Of a DNA stretch of 51,953 nucleotides, positions 22,219 to 32,914 are shown piece by piece. The stretch comes from Chromera velia (taxonomy: Eukaryota > Sar > Chromeraceae). The first letter of the stretch is position 1, and each line of letters begins with the position of its first letter. The position numbers and the translations under genes are program-made. The stretch is taken from the NCBI GenBank assembly GCA_018398765.1, contig JAHBMJ010001505.1, positions 2,569 through 54,521 of the forward strand, in the 5' to 3' direction. Below the pieces are notes generated by a model. That model did not search any database. It worked only from the letters and a program-made list of their open reading frames with translations, and was not told the origin of the DNA.

Positions 22219-22479
22219 CGTTGCGCTCTTCCTTCTCTCAGTCTGACTGGCGTGTGCCGTCTCCTTTTCTGAGATCCGTCTCTGTCCCTCTTTCTCTTCG
22301 GAAACAAAACAAACAGGAGACTTCACGGCAATCAGAGCACCGTCTTTTGCACGAGTTGTTCACTGCCTGTTTGGACCGGCCATCCAATCCTCAGAGGTCT
22401 GCCAAAATGCCTCAGGTCTTACTACCGTCTTAGCCTTATTAATAGCCCTGAGGACTTTGGGTGCGGATATGCAATCATG

Positions 22480-22690
22480 ATTGCGACAAGACTTTGCACG
22501 CGTACCCGCGCGCGGTCCGGCATGCAGGAAACGCGCTTTAAATCAGGACATGCATGCAAGGCATGTATGCATGCATGGACCCGGTCGGGCCATTTCGTGC
22601 ATGCGCCGTGCGGCGAGCCGCATCATTAATTGCTTAAATTCAAAAGAAATGTGTATAGTCGCCTCGCATGCATGCGCTTATTTACAAAAC
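22480..22690. promoter_or_regulatory. putative bidirectional promoter with TGCATGC clusters
   Basis: It lies between the divergent NRF-6-like gene (start 22218, minus) and the EF-hand-like gene (start about 23253, plus). It contains at least five GCATGC or TGCATGCATG words (around 22519, 22549, 22567, 22597 and 22666) and CGCGCG-type GC clusters. Position supports a promoter; the motif role is inferred. Confidence 0.4.
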
Positions 22691-23252
22691 GTCGATGAAT
22701 GAAGAAGCAGAGCCTCTTTATCAGCATCACACAGTGAGGACTGGTTCCCTACCCCTCAGCAGAACATCCATTATATGACTGTCTGAGTGGTTCGAACGGG
22801 GCCGAGCTCAGAAAAGCGAAAGCGTGTGGATCCGGGAAGTTTGTTCAGGGTGTCGCAACACTGCATTGCACGAAAAGGTTGGTCCAATGGACGACGTTTA
22901 CCGGCGCATCTGGATTGCATCTGCAGTTTGTGTCCCTTCACTATTCCCTGACACTTTGCGGATTCCTGTGAGAGATGACACACTCGTGACACAACAGCCT
23001 CCCTGGGTTCTGAACCGCTACTCCATCCCTCCGCGAGTTTCTTTATGAATCTTTTTAATAATGTATCGATGTGTAAGCATGCGTGATGTATAGATTGACA
23101 TGAGGAGTCCGAGCGCAGAGTATTGAAACAGACTTTTCTGTAATCCATAAATGGGTGCAGATTCACTGTGCTTGCTGGAACGCGGCTGACTCTTTTGTTC
23201 TTCCGTCGACACACACATCGCTTCGCTCCGACCTCAGAGGATAGAGGCGATC

Positions 23253-26048
23253 ATGATTACTTCCGCCGACACGGAGCCAGTGAAAGCGGTTTCAGGGATG
23301 CACTACAGCCAGGCAGACAAGGAGGGATACAGCAAGCAGCTTGTGGACGTCCTGCTCCGCATCGCCTACATCGTCAGTTCGGCGCATCATGTTTTTGCAT
23401 GCACGGTAGACGGGGGAAGACAAGCAAGTGGGGTCGGACACCATCTGCTGGACATGCAGGCAGAATACCAGTACAATGGAAACTCAGAAGGAAGGTTCAA
23501 TAGGCGGACAAACAGAAAGACAGCAGAGGAAGGTCCGAGGCTAGAACAGACAGGAGGATGAGGGGGTCTGATCACAAAAGGTTACTATCAGTGTGTCAGA
23601 CCGAGTGAGCAGCAGACAGCCAGATGGGTGTACAGAGAAGAAGAATGAGACGACAGGCAAGCAACCAGACACTCGCGCACCCTCCCACAATTTGAATCAT
23701 CGGGTGGGTGGTCAAGCAAGGAAGGAAAAGAAAGTCAAAACCCCCACGTACGGAAGGAATCGACGAAAGAAAAGTGCAGAGAAAAGGCAAAGGATCAGGA
23801 TTCCTCCCCACACTCTTTTTGAATCCAATGATAAAAAAAACAGAAGGGGTGGAATCTACAGCTGCAGAATGTTGCGCAATGAAGGAACACGAGAATGCGT
23901 TTCTTGCGGTTTAACAAGTAAGGAATCTCTTTTCGACAGAGACTGCAGAGGGGTCTGGGGCAGAAAGTGAAAACATGGAGATGAGGATGAGCCCTAGTGA
24001 TTCAGCACAGCCTTGTCGGCTGACTGACTGAGTAGGTCTCTCAGTTACACTGTGATGCGAGGGGCTTTTTTGACACGGTGACTGACGACGTTACTTTCCA
24101 GCTGACTGCAATGCTGACTCGCTGGAGACGGAGCGACCCTTGTATTCTCTGTCTTGGTGGTATGTATGAAGTTGAAATTCCTTTGTCCGTTTGGCTGCAT
24201 CTGTGTGCAGTGTGAAAGCCGCGGGGTGATCCCGAGCAAACTCTTTCAAGATTACGACTGGTCTCACAGGTCTGTCTGTCTGCCGCTTCACCGTGTTTCT
24301 GTCTCTCTCCCTTCGGTGTCATCTTGAAATGAATGGACCGCATCCGAGAACGCGTCTGTGTGCTTGCGTGCCGGGAGAGGTCCGACAGAGCTTGCAAGTA
24401 GAAAGACGATCTCTTACAAATCAGACCAGTCTGACTGCATGCACGCAGGCGTGTGGTTACGAAGTCACAATTCCCTTTCCTTCTTCTTTTTTTATTTGAC
24501 TGACTGCATGCATGCACGCAGGCGTGTGATCACCAAATCCCAATTCCAGCGTTCGCTGACGAATCTCCTGTCCAACCGGATCGTCTCCTCCGTAGACTAC
24601 CCCGTCTCACCCGAGGAGGTGAAACTCTTGGCAGAGACATTTGAGAAAGCACACAGAGGAGCCGAGAGCACTCGGGAGGAGAAGGGAAAGCCTGCAGCCG
24701 CACCACCGGAAGAGGTGTGGTATATGAAGTTCTGCGCGGCGGTGGAGGACATCAAGAACCACCCCGCCGCCACACAGGAGACCCTATACAGGATCAGAAG
24801 ACAGGTCGCCATAGGAGGGCGCGCCACACCCGGACCCAGCAGTTCGGCACCAACGAACAAATTTCACGTGCTTGTCCGTTGTCCCGGAGGACAGTGGGGG
24901 GCGCCTCCTGAGGTTGGGGTTGGGGGCGCTGCTTCGAACAACGCCCTGTGCTCTGTTGTGTCTTTGCTGCCGCTGGAGAAGAGAATCTTTCGTCGTCTGG
25001 CAGAGAGGAAGCTCTCGATCAGAGACCTCATTGACGAACACGACGAGAGGAAAACAGGAATCATATCCGTCAGTCAGTCAGTCAGTCAGTCAGTCAGTCA
25101 GTCTGGCAGCCTGGCAGTGCAAGGCAAGCCAAGCACGTGAAAGAAAAAGGATATTGATGCAGCATGCAAGACACGGAACGCGAAGACTTCTAGAAAGTCC
25201 GCGCAGGAATGGCGAGGAAGGGAAGGGAAGGGAAAGCGGATGGGGGGGGATCACGGAGGCCGTCAGGCAGGCAGCCCAGCAGCAAGGGAATGGATGAGAC
25301 CTCGAGGGCAAATTCAAGAGGAGGGAGGAGAAGTGATTTGATTGGGAGGATTCACCATCTCAACCAACGAACTCTAGGCACTCACGCATTCAAACAACCA
25401 CGTGCTCCATGAATGGATTGAGAGAGCCATGTAGAAGAGGTAGAAGAGGAATGAATCAGAGAAAAGAAAGAGGGCAGTCAATGAATGAACGCAATCTTTG
25501 TGTCAATGTAATTCCTTCCATTCCGCTTCTTCAATTCAGTCAGATGGATGGATTGAACGACAGATCTGTGTTCATGTTGTCCAATGAATTCTGTCCTCAT
25601 GTCTGATTTTGTTCTCTTTTTCTTCTTTCTTCACTTTCTTCCCTTCCCTTTTCTTCGTCGCTCTTCCCTCTCGTTGTGCAGGTTGACCAACTCCGTCAGG
25701 TGATCTCTTGTCTGAACTGCATTTGTGAGGAGGGAGAGCTCGAGAGTCTAGTGAAGAAATATGAATGGGATACCGGACTCATCGATGCAGGTGGGTCAAT
25801 TGGCCTGTCTGTGCATGTGTCTTTCTGTGGATAGGTCTAGTGTGTTTCTTGCTCTCTTGGTGCAGTCATTTAGATGCACTTGACGCATTTACGCAGCAAA
25901 AGCTAGAGACAGAGTCGTTCTAACGAAGGAAAAATGCGAATAAGGGGAATTGAAAGGGGGGCCACGGCAACACATAGACATATCGCTTTCTTTTGAAGCG
26001 ACGGCTATCAGGCTGTTTGCTTTTTGCTTCTACTCGGCAACGGCGCCG

Positions 26049-26082
<34 letters not shown>

Positions 26083-26096
26083 CCTCTCTCTCTTTT

Positions 26097-26141
<45 letters not shown>

Positions 26142-26164
26142 GTGTGTGTATGTATGTGTGTGTA

Positions 26165-26202
<38 letters not shown>

Positions 26203-27873
26203 TGTGTGATTATCAAGTGAAAAGCGTCTCACAGTGATATTGTTCATGCACACAATAAATACAGGCACCCTCCGGTACGCACTTGAGCACGCTGACGATG
26301 CCACAGGGAGGGGCGATGCAGGAGACCTCCGGGGCCGGGGAAGGCAGGGGAGGGGGGCGCACTGGGGAGAGAGGGGGGAGGACGAAGCAGACAGAGCGCG
26401 GGCGGGGGAAGACAGAAGAGGAGGCAGGGGACCGTCAGGTCGGTTGTCACTTTGTGCATACACATAGCTGCTCTCACTTGACATGCACGGGTTTTTCTTT
26501 TAATTTCATACAGACAAACACACTTAGTTCTTCAGTGCACTCATACAAATTGAAAGAAAGAATTTGTTTTTGCTCCCAAGATTCCTCGAGGGATCGAGAC
26601 ATACTCAGTGCAGTGAGGCCATTTCACTGGACAGAGGAATCTCATTTATGTTCTTCATTTTTATTTCCTTGCAGGTCCCCATCTGTGCTTTCAAATGAAT
26701 CTCTGTCTGTCTGTCTGTCTGTCTGTGTGCAGGTACTGACGTCTTCTCTCTGCCCAACGAGGCAGACCTCACCGATGTGCAGAGAAAAGAGGTCCGTCGA
26801 TCAGTCTGCATGTAGTCAATAGAAGCAAAATAGAGTGAAGGAATGAGAGAAAAGAGGTCCGTCAGCAGTCAATAGAAGCAAAATAGAGTGAAGGAATGAA
26901 TAAGCACTCGTGGAAATTTCTGTCAAGCGCTATGTACCAATCTCTCTCTCTTCTCACATGACCACACAGACCAACGGCACTACGATCGATGTGTCGCTTC
27001 CCTTCCATGAGAATTGGAAGGAGACAGGCAGGCCACTTCGCTTCGCTTCATTGTGGACGAAATTGATCCGAGCATAACGAATTGATCGCATGTTCGTGAA
27101 ATCGCAATTCACAACACTACACTGAAAGCTCTGGAATCTTCGACTGACTGTTCCCTCATTGGCTGATTCGAATGTCGGGCTCTCTGGCTTTCCCTTTTTC
27201 CGCAGAGCGTCCTCCCTCCTCCCTCCACACGCATCCATCCGATACTGCTCTGGTGTGAATGCACGTCTGGAGCTTTTCTGTGACAAGAATATATTGAATT
27301 CCGTGCTCCTGCAGGTGAAGGCTGTTGAGGACATAATCTTCCAATCGTCAACTATTTGCATTAATTTCTATACGGAATTCTTTATACGTACAAAAAAAAG
27401 AATAGATACAAAAAAAGATTTCTGTATGAAAATGAATGCATGCAGGTGAAGGCTGTTGAGGACAGAATCTTCCAATGGTCAACTACCAGGTCCGTCGGTC
27501 CGACAGTCAGAAGCGCTGTTGTTGAAGGAATGAAAAAAAAATTAGTAGTTCCAGTATTCTAGCTGATTGCTGTTGTTTCCCCCTTTGATGATGCCATCAT
27601 GCACCTACGCCATTCGACATCGAAACTTTGCACAATGTTCCCCCCTTTTTCGTTTTGAAGATTCATGAGAAGAAAGGAAAACAAACAGCAGAAAGCTTTC
27701 TTGTCTCCCATTCAAATGCTGCAGTGAATTTGAAACTCACACATACGCTCTAGCTCTCTTTTCCGTGCGCAAGGATTCCGCTGCCTTTCTGCTTTTGGTT
27801 CGTTGGCTCACATCTCCTCTCTCTTTCGGCAAACGCGATTCTATGTCTCGTGCTGAGTTTGCACAGATGCATT

Positions 27874-27922
<49 letters not shown>

Positions 27923-27939
27923 TGTGTGTGTGTGTATGT

Positions 27940-27977
<38 letters not shown>

Positions 27978-28739
27978 AAGAGTGGATCTCCGATCTTTCA
28001 TCCCTCCTTTCGACACTCACAGAAGGGGAGTTGTGTCGGCAACAAACTTCGCACGAGCTCTCGCGCAGGTACGTTGGTCAGATAGGCAGTCTGTCGGTCC
28101 TGTGGATGAATGGACTGTCCTTCCAATCTGCTTCCTCCCTCCTTAATTCATTCGGGACGACGAAGACTTTCTTTCTGTGCGTCTCGATCATTATGTGAAC
28201 ACATGCCTTGCTTACTCTGTCGCTCTTTCCGTCATGCAGGCAGACGGTCTCTCTCTGACCCAGAGGGAGTTCTGTTCAGTTCCTTTTTATTGTCTTTAAG
28301 TAAAACATTCATTCCAATATTGATGCACATTCTTCGATTCTTTCTCGATCATTTTGATAATTTCTGCAGGCGGGTCTTTCCTTGACGCAGAGGGAGCTCA
28401 GCCTCCTGGCTTTGAAGTATTCAGATCACCTTGACAGGAGGGGGCTGTTGTTCCATCCTTTTCTTCGACTGCTCGAGGACAAAAAGGTTCGTTGGTTCGT
28501 GGGTGAGTGAGTGAGTGAGTGAGTGAGTGAGTGAATGCTAGAGTGAGTGAGTGAGTGAGTGAGTGAGTGCAAGGGGGGTCCCTCCTTCCCACTGTGGATC
28601 TGAATCGGTGCCTCCGGTCCCTTGCAAGAACGAACACACAGACAGACAGACAGTTCTTTTGTCTGTCCCTCTTTTCTGCCCTCCTATTCCATCCGACTAG
28701 AAAAGAGAGAGAGAGTGTGGCCACTCTTTGGATGCACAC

Positions 28740-28777
<38 letters not shown>

Positions 28778-28832
28778 TCCTTGCAATCTTCTGCAGAGGC
28801 ACTCTGTCCGCATTTGTGTGTGTGTGTGTGTG

Positions 28833-28874
<42 letters not shown>

Positions 28875-30850
28875 TGCAGAGAGAAGGCCTGGGAGTGAAT
28901 CTGATGAACACGCGAACTCTCCGACTGGGGGACCTCAACGCACGCACTCCTGTCAACGCACTCACTGGTCGGTCCGTCGTTTCAGTCGTGTCGGTCGACA
29001 TTACGTGTACTGGTGGGACCCGTTTCGCGTTCTTCAGAAAGGTGCAATCGATGTCTGTATTCAAATCAAAGCCCTGAGGGTCTGGAGCGTCTTCTTCTGA
29101 ATGTTTTCTCTTCACGATATTCCATGTCGTTTCTTTCATCCAAAAACTGGGCTGTGGTGGTGTTATATGTTCTCATGTAATCCTGTTTGCGTCCTCTTTA
29201 GGACGTTTTGATGTCTTTTCTTGCACATGTATTTCTCTCGACCCGACCGACGTGTCAACGCTTAATTGCAGCGGGAGACTGCGGCATGACCGAAAAGAGC
29301 GGGGGGACCTCCGTGTATGGGGGGGCAGAGCGACCTTCCCGAAGAAGGGGGCGTGCGTCGGCGTGGCTCCCCGGAACCGTCTGGGACGTGGTGGAGCGTG
29401 CACGCGCGAAGGTGAAGACACGGCCTGGACAAGACGGAGTGGGGTGCGTGGTGGCTCTGGATGAATACTTTGGGGAAGTCGACAAGGTGAGTGGGTGAGT
29501 GAGTGAGTGAATAGGTGTGTGTTGGGATCGGGGGGGGAGAGGAGGAGGGCACGTGCATGCGGTTGTCTTTGTGCGCGTGTTTCTTTGAATGTGTCTGTGA
29601 GTGCGTTTTGATGTTTTGCTTCCGCACACGTGCAAGAGCATAAATGTGAGCACACATGTAGATGGCGTGTCTTTGTGATTGGGGCTCTGCCAGTGGCTGA
29701 ATCTCTTTTTCCTTCCCGTATCTGTAGAGACAGCTGGTGTGACAGGGAGGGACTTCCTTCTCATCACTTCATTCCCATCTTCTCTTCCCTTGAAAACAAA
29801 CAAACCCCTGTGATGATCTTTTCACATAGCTTTGCATTTCTTCATTGACATTTTCTTCTGCAGTACCGAGAGGGGCAGTGCAACAAGGCAGACTTCATGT
29901 TCGCGATGCGGAAAGCGTCCATACCTCTCACGGTCAGTTAGGTCGAACAAATCCGGCTGTATCACTTGTGCGATTGACCGGCTCCTGAATTTTCTGTAGG
30001 AAAGGACTTGGTTTTATAGCTTCCTTTTGAAAGCCGTCAGAAAAACCCAGAGAGACCACCTGATCAGATTGTCCTTCTTTTACACCTTTCCTGATTGAAT
30101 GCGTTGTGTGTGTGAAAGAAAGAAAAATCTGACGATTGATTGTCGAGAGCTGTCGATCCTCCGTTGATTGATGAACCAAACAACAACAACAACAAGAAAC
30201 AAAAAGTACATGTGTGTGTCTGCATGACTGCAGTCCGATGAAGCAGAAGCTTGTGTGGCACACTATAGAGGGGCAGTGGGCACGATCGACTTTGTGGGCT
30301 TCTTGAGGTTGGTCCGTCTTTTTGGTTGGCTCTGTGAGTTCCTTTCTTTTTGGTTCTCATACGCGGGCAGCGAGCACCTCGGTCCCTTCATATCCTCCTC
30401 TGAATTCTTGATTGCTCGATCGGGCTCACCAACTCGAAAAGAGATCGCTGGATCGTGTCGTCGATCCTTTGTATCAATAAAGAATGATTGATGAAGGCAA
30501 GGAGTCAAGCGTCCAAGGTGGGGTCAATTGTGTTGGAACTCTCTCACCGGAAGGAAGTATGGACGGTATGATAGATGGATCCTCTTGATTTCTCCACAGA
30601 CACAAACAGATCCTCCCTCTCCGCACACAACTACAGAAAGGTTTGGTCGTGTTGCCTCGAGGTTTTTGATATCTTTCTTGCTCTATATGCATCACATCGC
30701 TTCACATGGTCTGCTTCCCTCCTCCCCTCCCCCCCTCCCTCACTCCCTGCAGAGATGTGTACGCCAACCGCCGCCCTGCGAAAGGATTCGCCCGACTAGA
30801 CCCCAGGCGGCTCTTCTCTGCAGGGCCTGCAGGCATGAGGTCTGTCTCTC

Positions 30851-30914
<64 letters not shown>

Positions 30915-32914
30915 TGTGTGTGTGTGTCTGTGTCTGTCTGTGTGTGTGGGGGGGGGAGAGAGAGAGAGAGTAGTGCATCTTTGCAATTTGTTTGTTCTTT
31001 CTTTGTTTGACGCCTGACTTGAAAAGCCTGTCGCTATTCCTCTCTTTCGCTCTCATGATTTCTTGAATGCCTCTCGAAAGGAAAGCATAATGAATGGAAT
31101 AACAACAATTGAAGAATGGCCCTGCCTGCCTGCCTGGTTGCCTGCAGGTCCGATCTCTGGATGCCCCTGGAGGAGAGGCAGCAACGGCCAGTGGACCCTG
31201 TGAAGAAGGCCTTGCTGGTGTTCGGGATGAACGTAGAGGGAACGCCCCATAGACCCTCAGCACTCCAAGCTCAAGTCGACTTCCTTGTGCCTCAAGTGAG
31301 CTAGATAGTCGAGTCGACAGACACATTTGTTAGTTCGTTGGGAGACAGGTCCCTGTGCGTGGTGGGGGTCAGGCGTCTCTGGGGGGACGGAAGAAAGCTC
31401 AGAAATGGACACATGGATACATTTACAGGAACAGTGTGAACGGCGGAAGAGAGAAGTTGTAGCGAAGAAATGAAAGAAGAAAAGAAAAACAAGCAGGAAC
31501 GACAGGCAAAGAAAGTCGACATTCATGCATGCATGCTGTGTGTATTTGTCATGCTGCCTGCAGGTGAATCACTTGAGTGCCTCCGGAGTGTTCGACACTG
31601 TGGTGCTCCTCGCACATCATCTGAAGCAGAAGCAACAGGGAAACGGAAGTGGACTCGGCATCGATCTCTCTCACACAGCAGTCGGAGAGGGCGGCAGACC
31701 AGAGTGCACATTCCACCCCCGACTGCAGAGAGTGGAGAATGAGACGGCGATGACCACCGGAGTCACTGAGGTGGTTGCAAATCACTTCCCTCAGACGGAC
31801 GGTCCCTCTGCTGCCCACTCTCTATGCTCTCTGTCGGGCAGTGCGGGTGCGGCAGTCCTGGACGCTCTGGAGGAGGAGGGAAGGGAAGAGGAGGCCAAAG
31901 CGCTGGGGGGACTCGACGGGGAGGCAGAATTCGAAATTTCACTCGCGCAGTTCCTCCGCACAGTCATGGTACAGCAGGTAGGTTAGGGATGGAATGAGTG
32001 CGCGGAGAGGTTTTGAGATGTTGTGAATGAAATGAATGAAGTCACATCAATTGCACGTGGGCATCTTTTCGTTCCAATATCCGTCCACCTGCAAGCCTGC
32101 CTGCATGCGCGGTGACTTTTCTTTTTTCTTTTGCGACCTGTCTCGGTCTGTCTGTCTGCATGCTCAGATGCAGAAGCAGACAGTCTCCCTTTTCGATTGT
32201 TCAAAATGCACACACAGGAAGTGTCCGCCTTTCTTGTGCTGCTGCGACGTGAATGGTCTGTTGATTGCCTGCCTGCCTGCCTGCCTGTCTGCCTGCCTGC
32301 CTGCCTGCACGGCTTCTTGTCTGCTTGTGTGCAGGTGTTCATCGCGGGAGGAGAGGTGTTTTCCTCAGGAGGAGGCCCTTCTTCTTCTTCTTCAAGTGAC
32401 GTCTCTTCCCCGTCGTTTTCCGGTCCTTTGACGAAGAATCTGAACTCCATGGTCGAGACGGCAATCGATTTGGCCGAGTCGGGAGGCTTCAGGGTGTTCT
32501 TGTTGGCAGATGCGCTGGTACGTTGGGAGGGCAGGGAGGAGGAAGGTCGGCTTGTAGTCTTCAGTCTCTTTTCGCGTCCCGAGGAGATCCTTTTGTTGCG
32601 TGAAGAGAGAGGTATCGTGAATCAGTCTTTTTCTTTTCTTTTCTTTTTTTTCTGCCAGTCGGCTTTGAGCGGGCTCTAGAGCAAAAGGGACAGGCTGCAT
32701 TTCATCGATTGTGTTCTGAAATCGTTACCCTGACAGGACTCTCTCTTTGCATCCCTGGTCGTCCCTTTACTTTCTTCTCTGCTGCACGTTTTTTTGCTTA
32801 ATTAACTCCGTGTGCCTGCAGGTCGGCAGCGACGTCGAGAAGTTGGCCTCTGTGCACAGACGCTTGACAGGCGCGGGGGTTCGGATGGTGAAGATGGCAG
32901 AAGTTGTCTTCTGA
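23253..32914 (+). CDS. EF-hand-like repeat protein, multi-exon
   Basis: Phase-consistent exons: 24522-25068, 25682-25790, 26733-26791, 27446-27489, 27978-28068, 28370-28486, 28880-28967, 29272-29486, 29864-29932, 30234-30307, 30753-30839, 31148-31295, 31564-31977, 32335-32517 and 32822-32914 (TGA). They give about 778 residues. A first exon with ATG at 23253 (MITSADTEPVKAVSGMHYSQ, then LLRIAYIVSSAHH) is likely, but its donor is unresolved; GTACAA near 23473 fits phase. The protein has helix-loop-helix units of degenerate EF-hand type: FDTHRRGVVSATNFARALAQ then GLSLTQRELSLLALKYSD; FGEVDKYREGQCNKADFMFA; and GAVGTIDFVGFLRDVYANRR. Loops lack the acidic ladder, so calcium binding is doubtful. Similar paired units occur in ciliary and cytoskeletal proteins of protists; a structural role is my inference. 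No membrane segment or signal peptide is seen. Introns carry several exon-edge duplications. Confidence 0.8.
24431..24550 (+). repeat. duplicated acceptor plus exon start, EF-hand-like gene exon 2
   Basis: Acceptor and exon start GCACGCAG|GCGTGTG occur at 24448/24449 and again at 24521/24522, 73 bp apart. The following 20 bases are similar but diverged. Both copies are preceded by CTGACTGCATG. The second copy is the one in frame with the exon. Confidence 0.7.
25069..25104 (+). repeat. (GTCA)n array starting exactly at a donor site
   Basis: The intron after exon 2 begins TCC|GTCAGTCAGTCAGTC and continues for about eight units. The splice donor is therefore the first unit of the array. Confidence 0.9.
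26051..26203 (+). repeat. compound (TC)n(TG)n microsatellite in intron
   Basis: Directly visible in the intron before the exon at 26733. Confidence 0.95.
26781..26899 (+). repeat. tandem duplication of an exon end plus donor
   Basis: AGAGAAAAGAG|GTCCGTC, the end of the 26733-26791 exon and its donor, recurs at 26846-26863. The following AGTCAATAGAAGCAAAATAG block is also repeated. Copy two lacks about 12 bases present in copy one. Confidence 0.95.
27311..27489 (+). mobile_element. exon-start duplication flanking an introner/MITE-like insert
   Basis: GCAG|GTGAAGGCTGTTGAGG and the rest of the exon start occur at 27311-27354 and 27442-27485 (42 of 44 identical, offset 131). The AT-rich insert has imperfect inverted ends: GCATTAATTTCTATACGGAATTC at 27358-27380 pairs with 27417-27440. 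It ends TTCTGTATGAAAATGAATGC just before the acceptor, the same 20-mer as in the insert at 17.6 kb. The downstream copy is used; the upstream copy would shift frame and hit a stop. Confidence 0.85.
27878..27975 (+). repeat. (TC)n(TG)n array running into an acceptor
   Basis: The array ends GTGTGTGTGCAG|AAGAGTGG, so it forms the whole 3' end of the intron, including the pyrimidine tract. Confidence 0.95.
28235..28399 (+). repeat. decayed duplicated acceptor plus exon start
   Basis: TGCAG|GCAGACGGTCTCTCTCTGAC and CAGAGGGAGTTC at 28235-28272 resemble the true exon start at 28365-28399 (TGCAG|GCGGGTCTTTCCTTGACG, then CAGAGGGAGCTC). The copy has small indels and is followed by AT-rich sequence, so it looks like an older event of the same kind. 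Confidence 0.65.
28502..28568 (+). repeat. (GTGA)n arrays just inside an intron
   Basis: Two GTGA/GAGT tracts start 16 bases after the donor at 28487. Another (GTGA)n starts at the donor of the exon ending 29486. Confidence 0.9.
30851..30965 (+). repeat. compound (TC)n(TG)n(G)n(GA)n microsatellite in intron
   Basis: Directly visible after the donor at 30840. Confidence 0.95.

Noticed and set aside
22219-22326. Upstream ATG at 22326 as start of the NRF-6-like protein
   Set aside because: It would place 36 polar residues before the signal peptide that begins at 22218.
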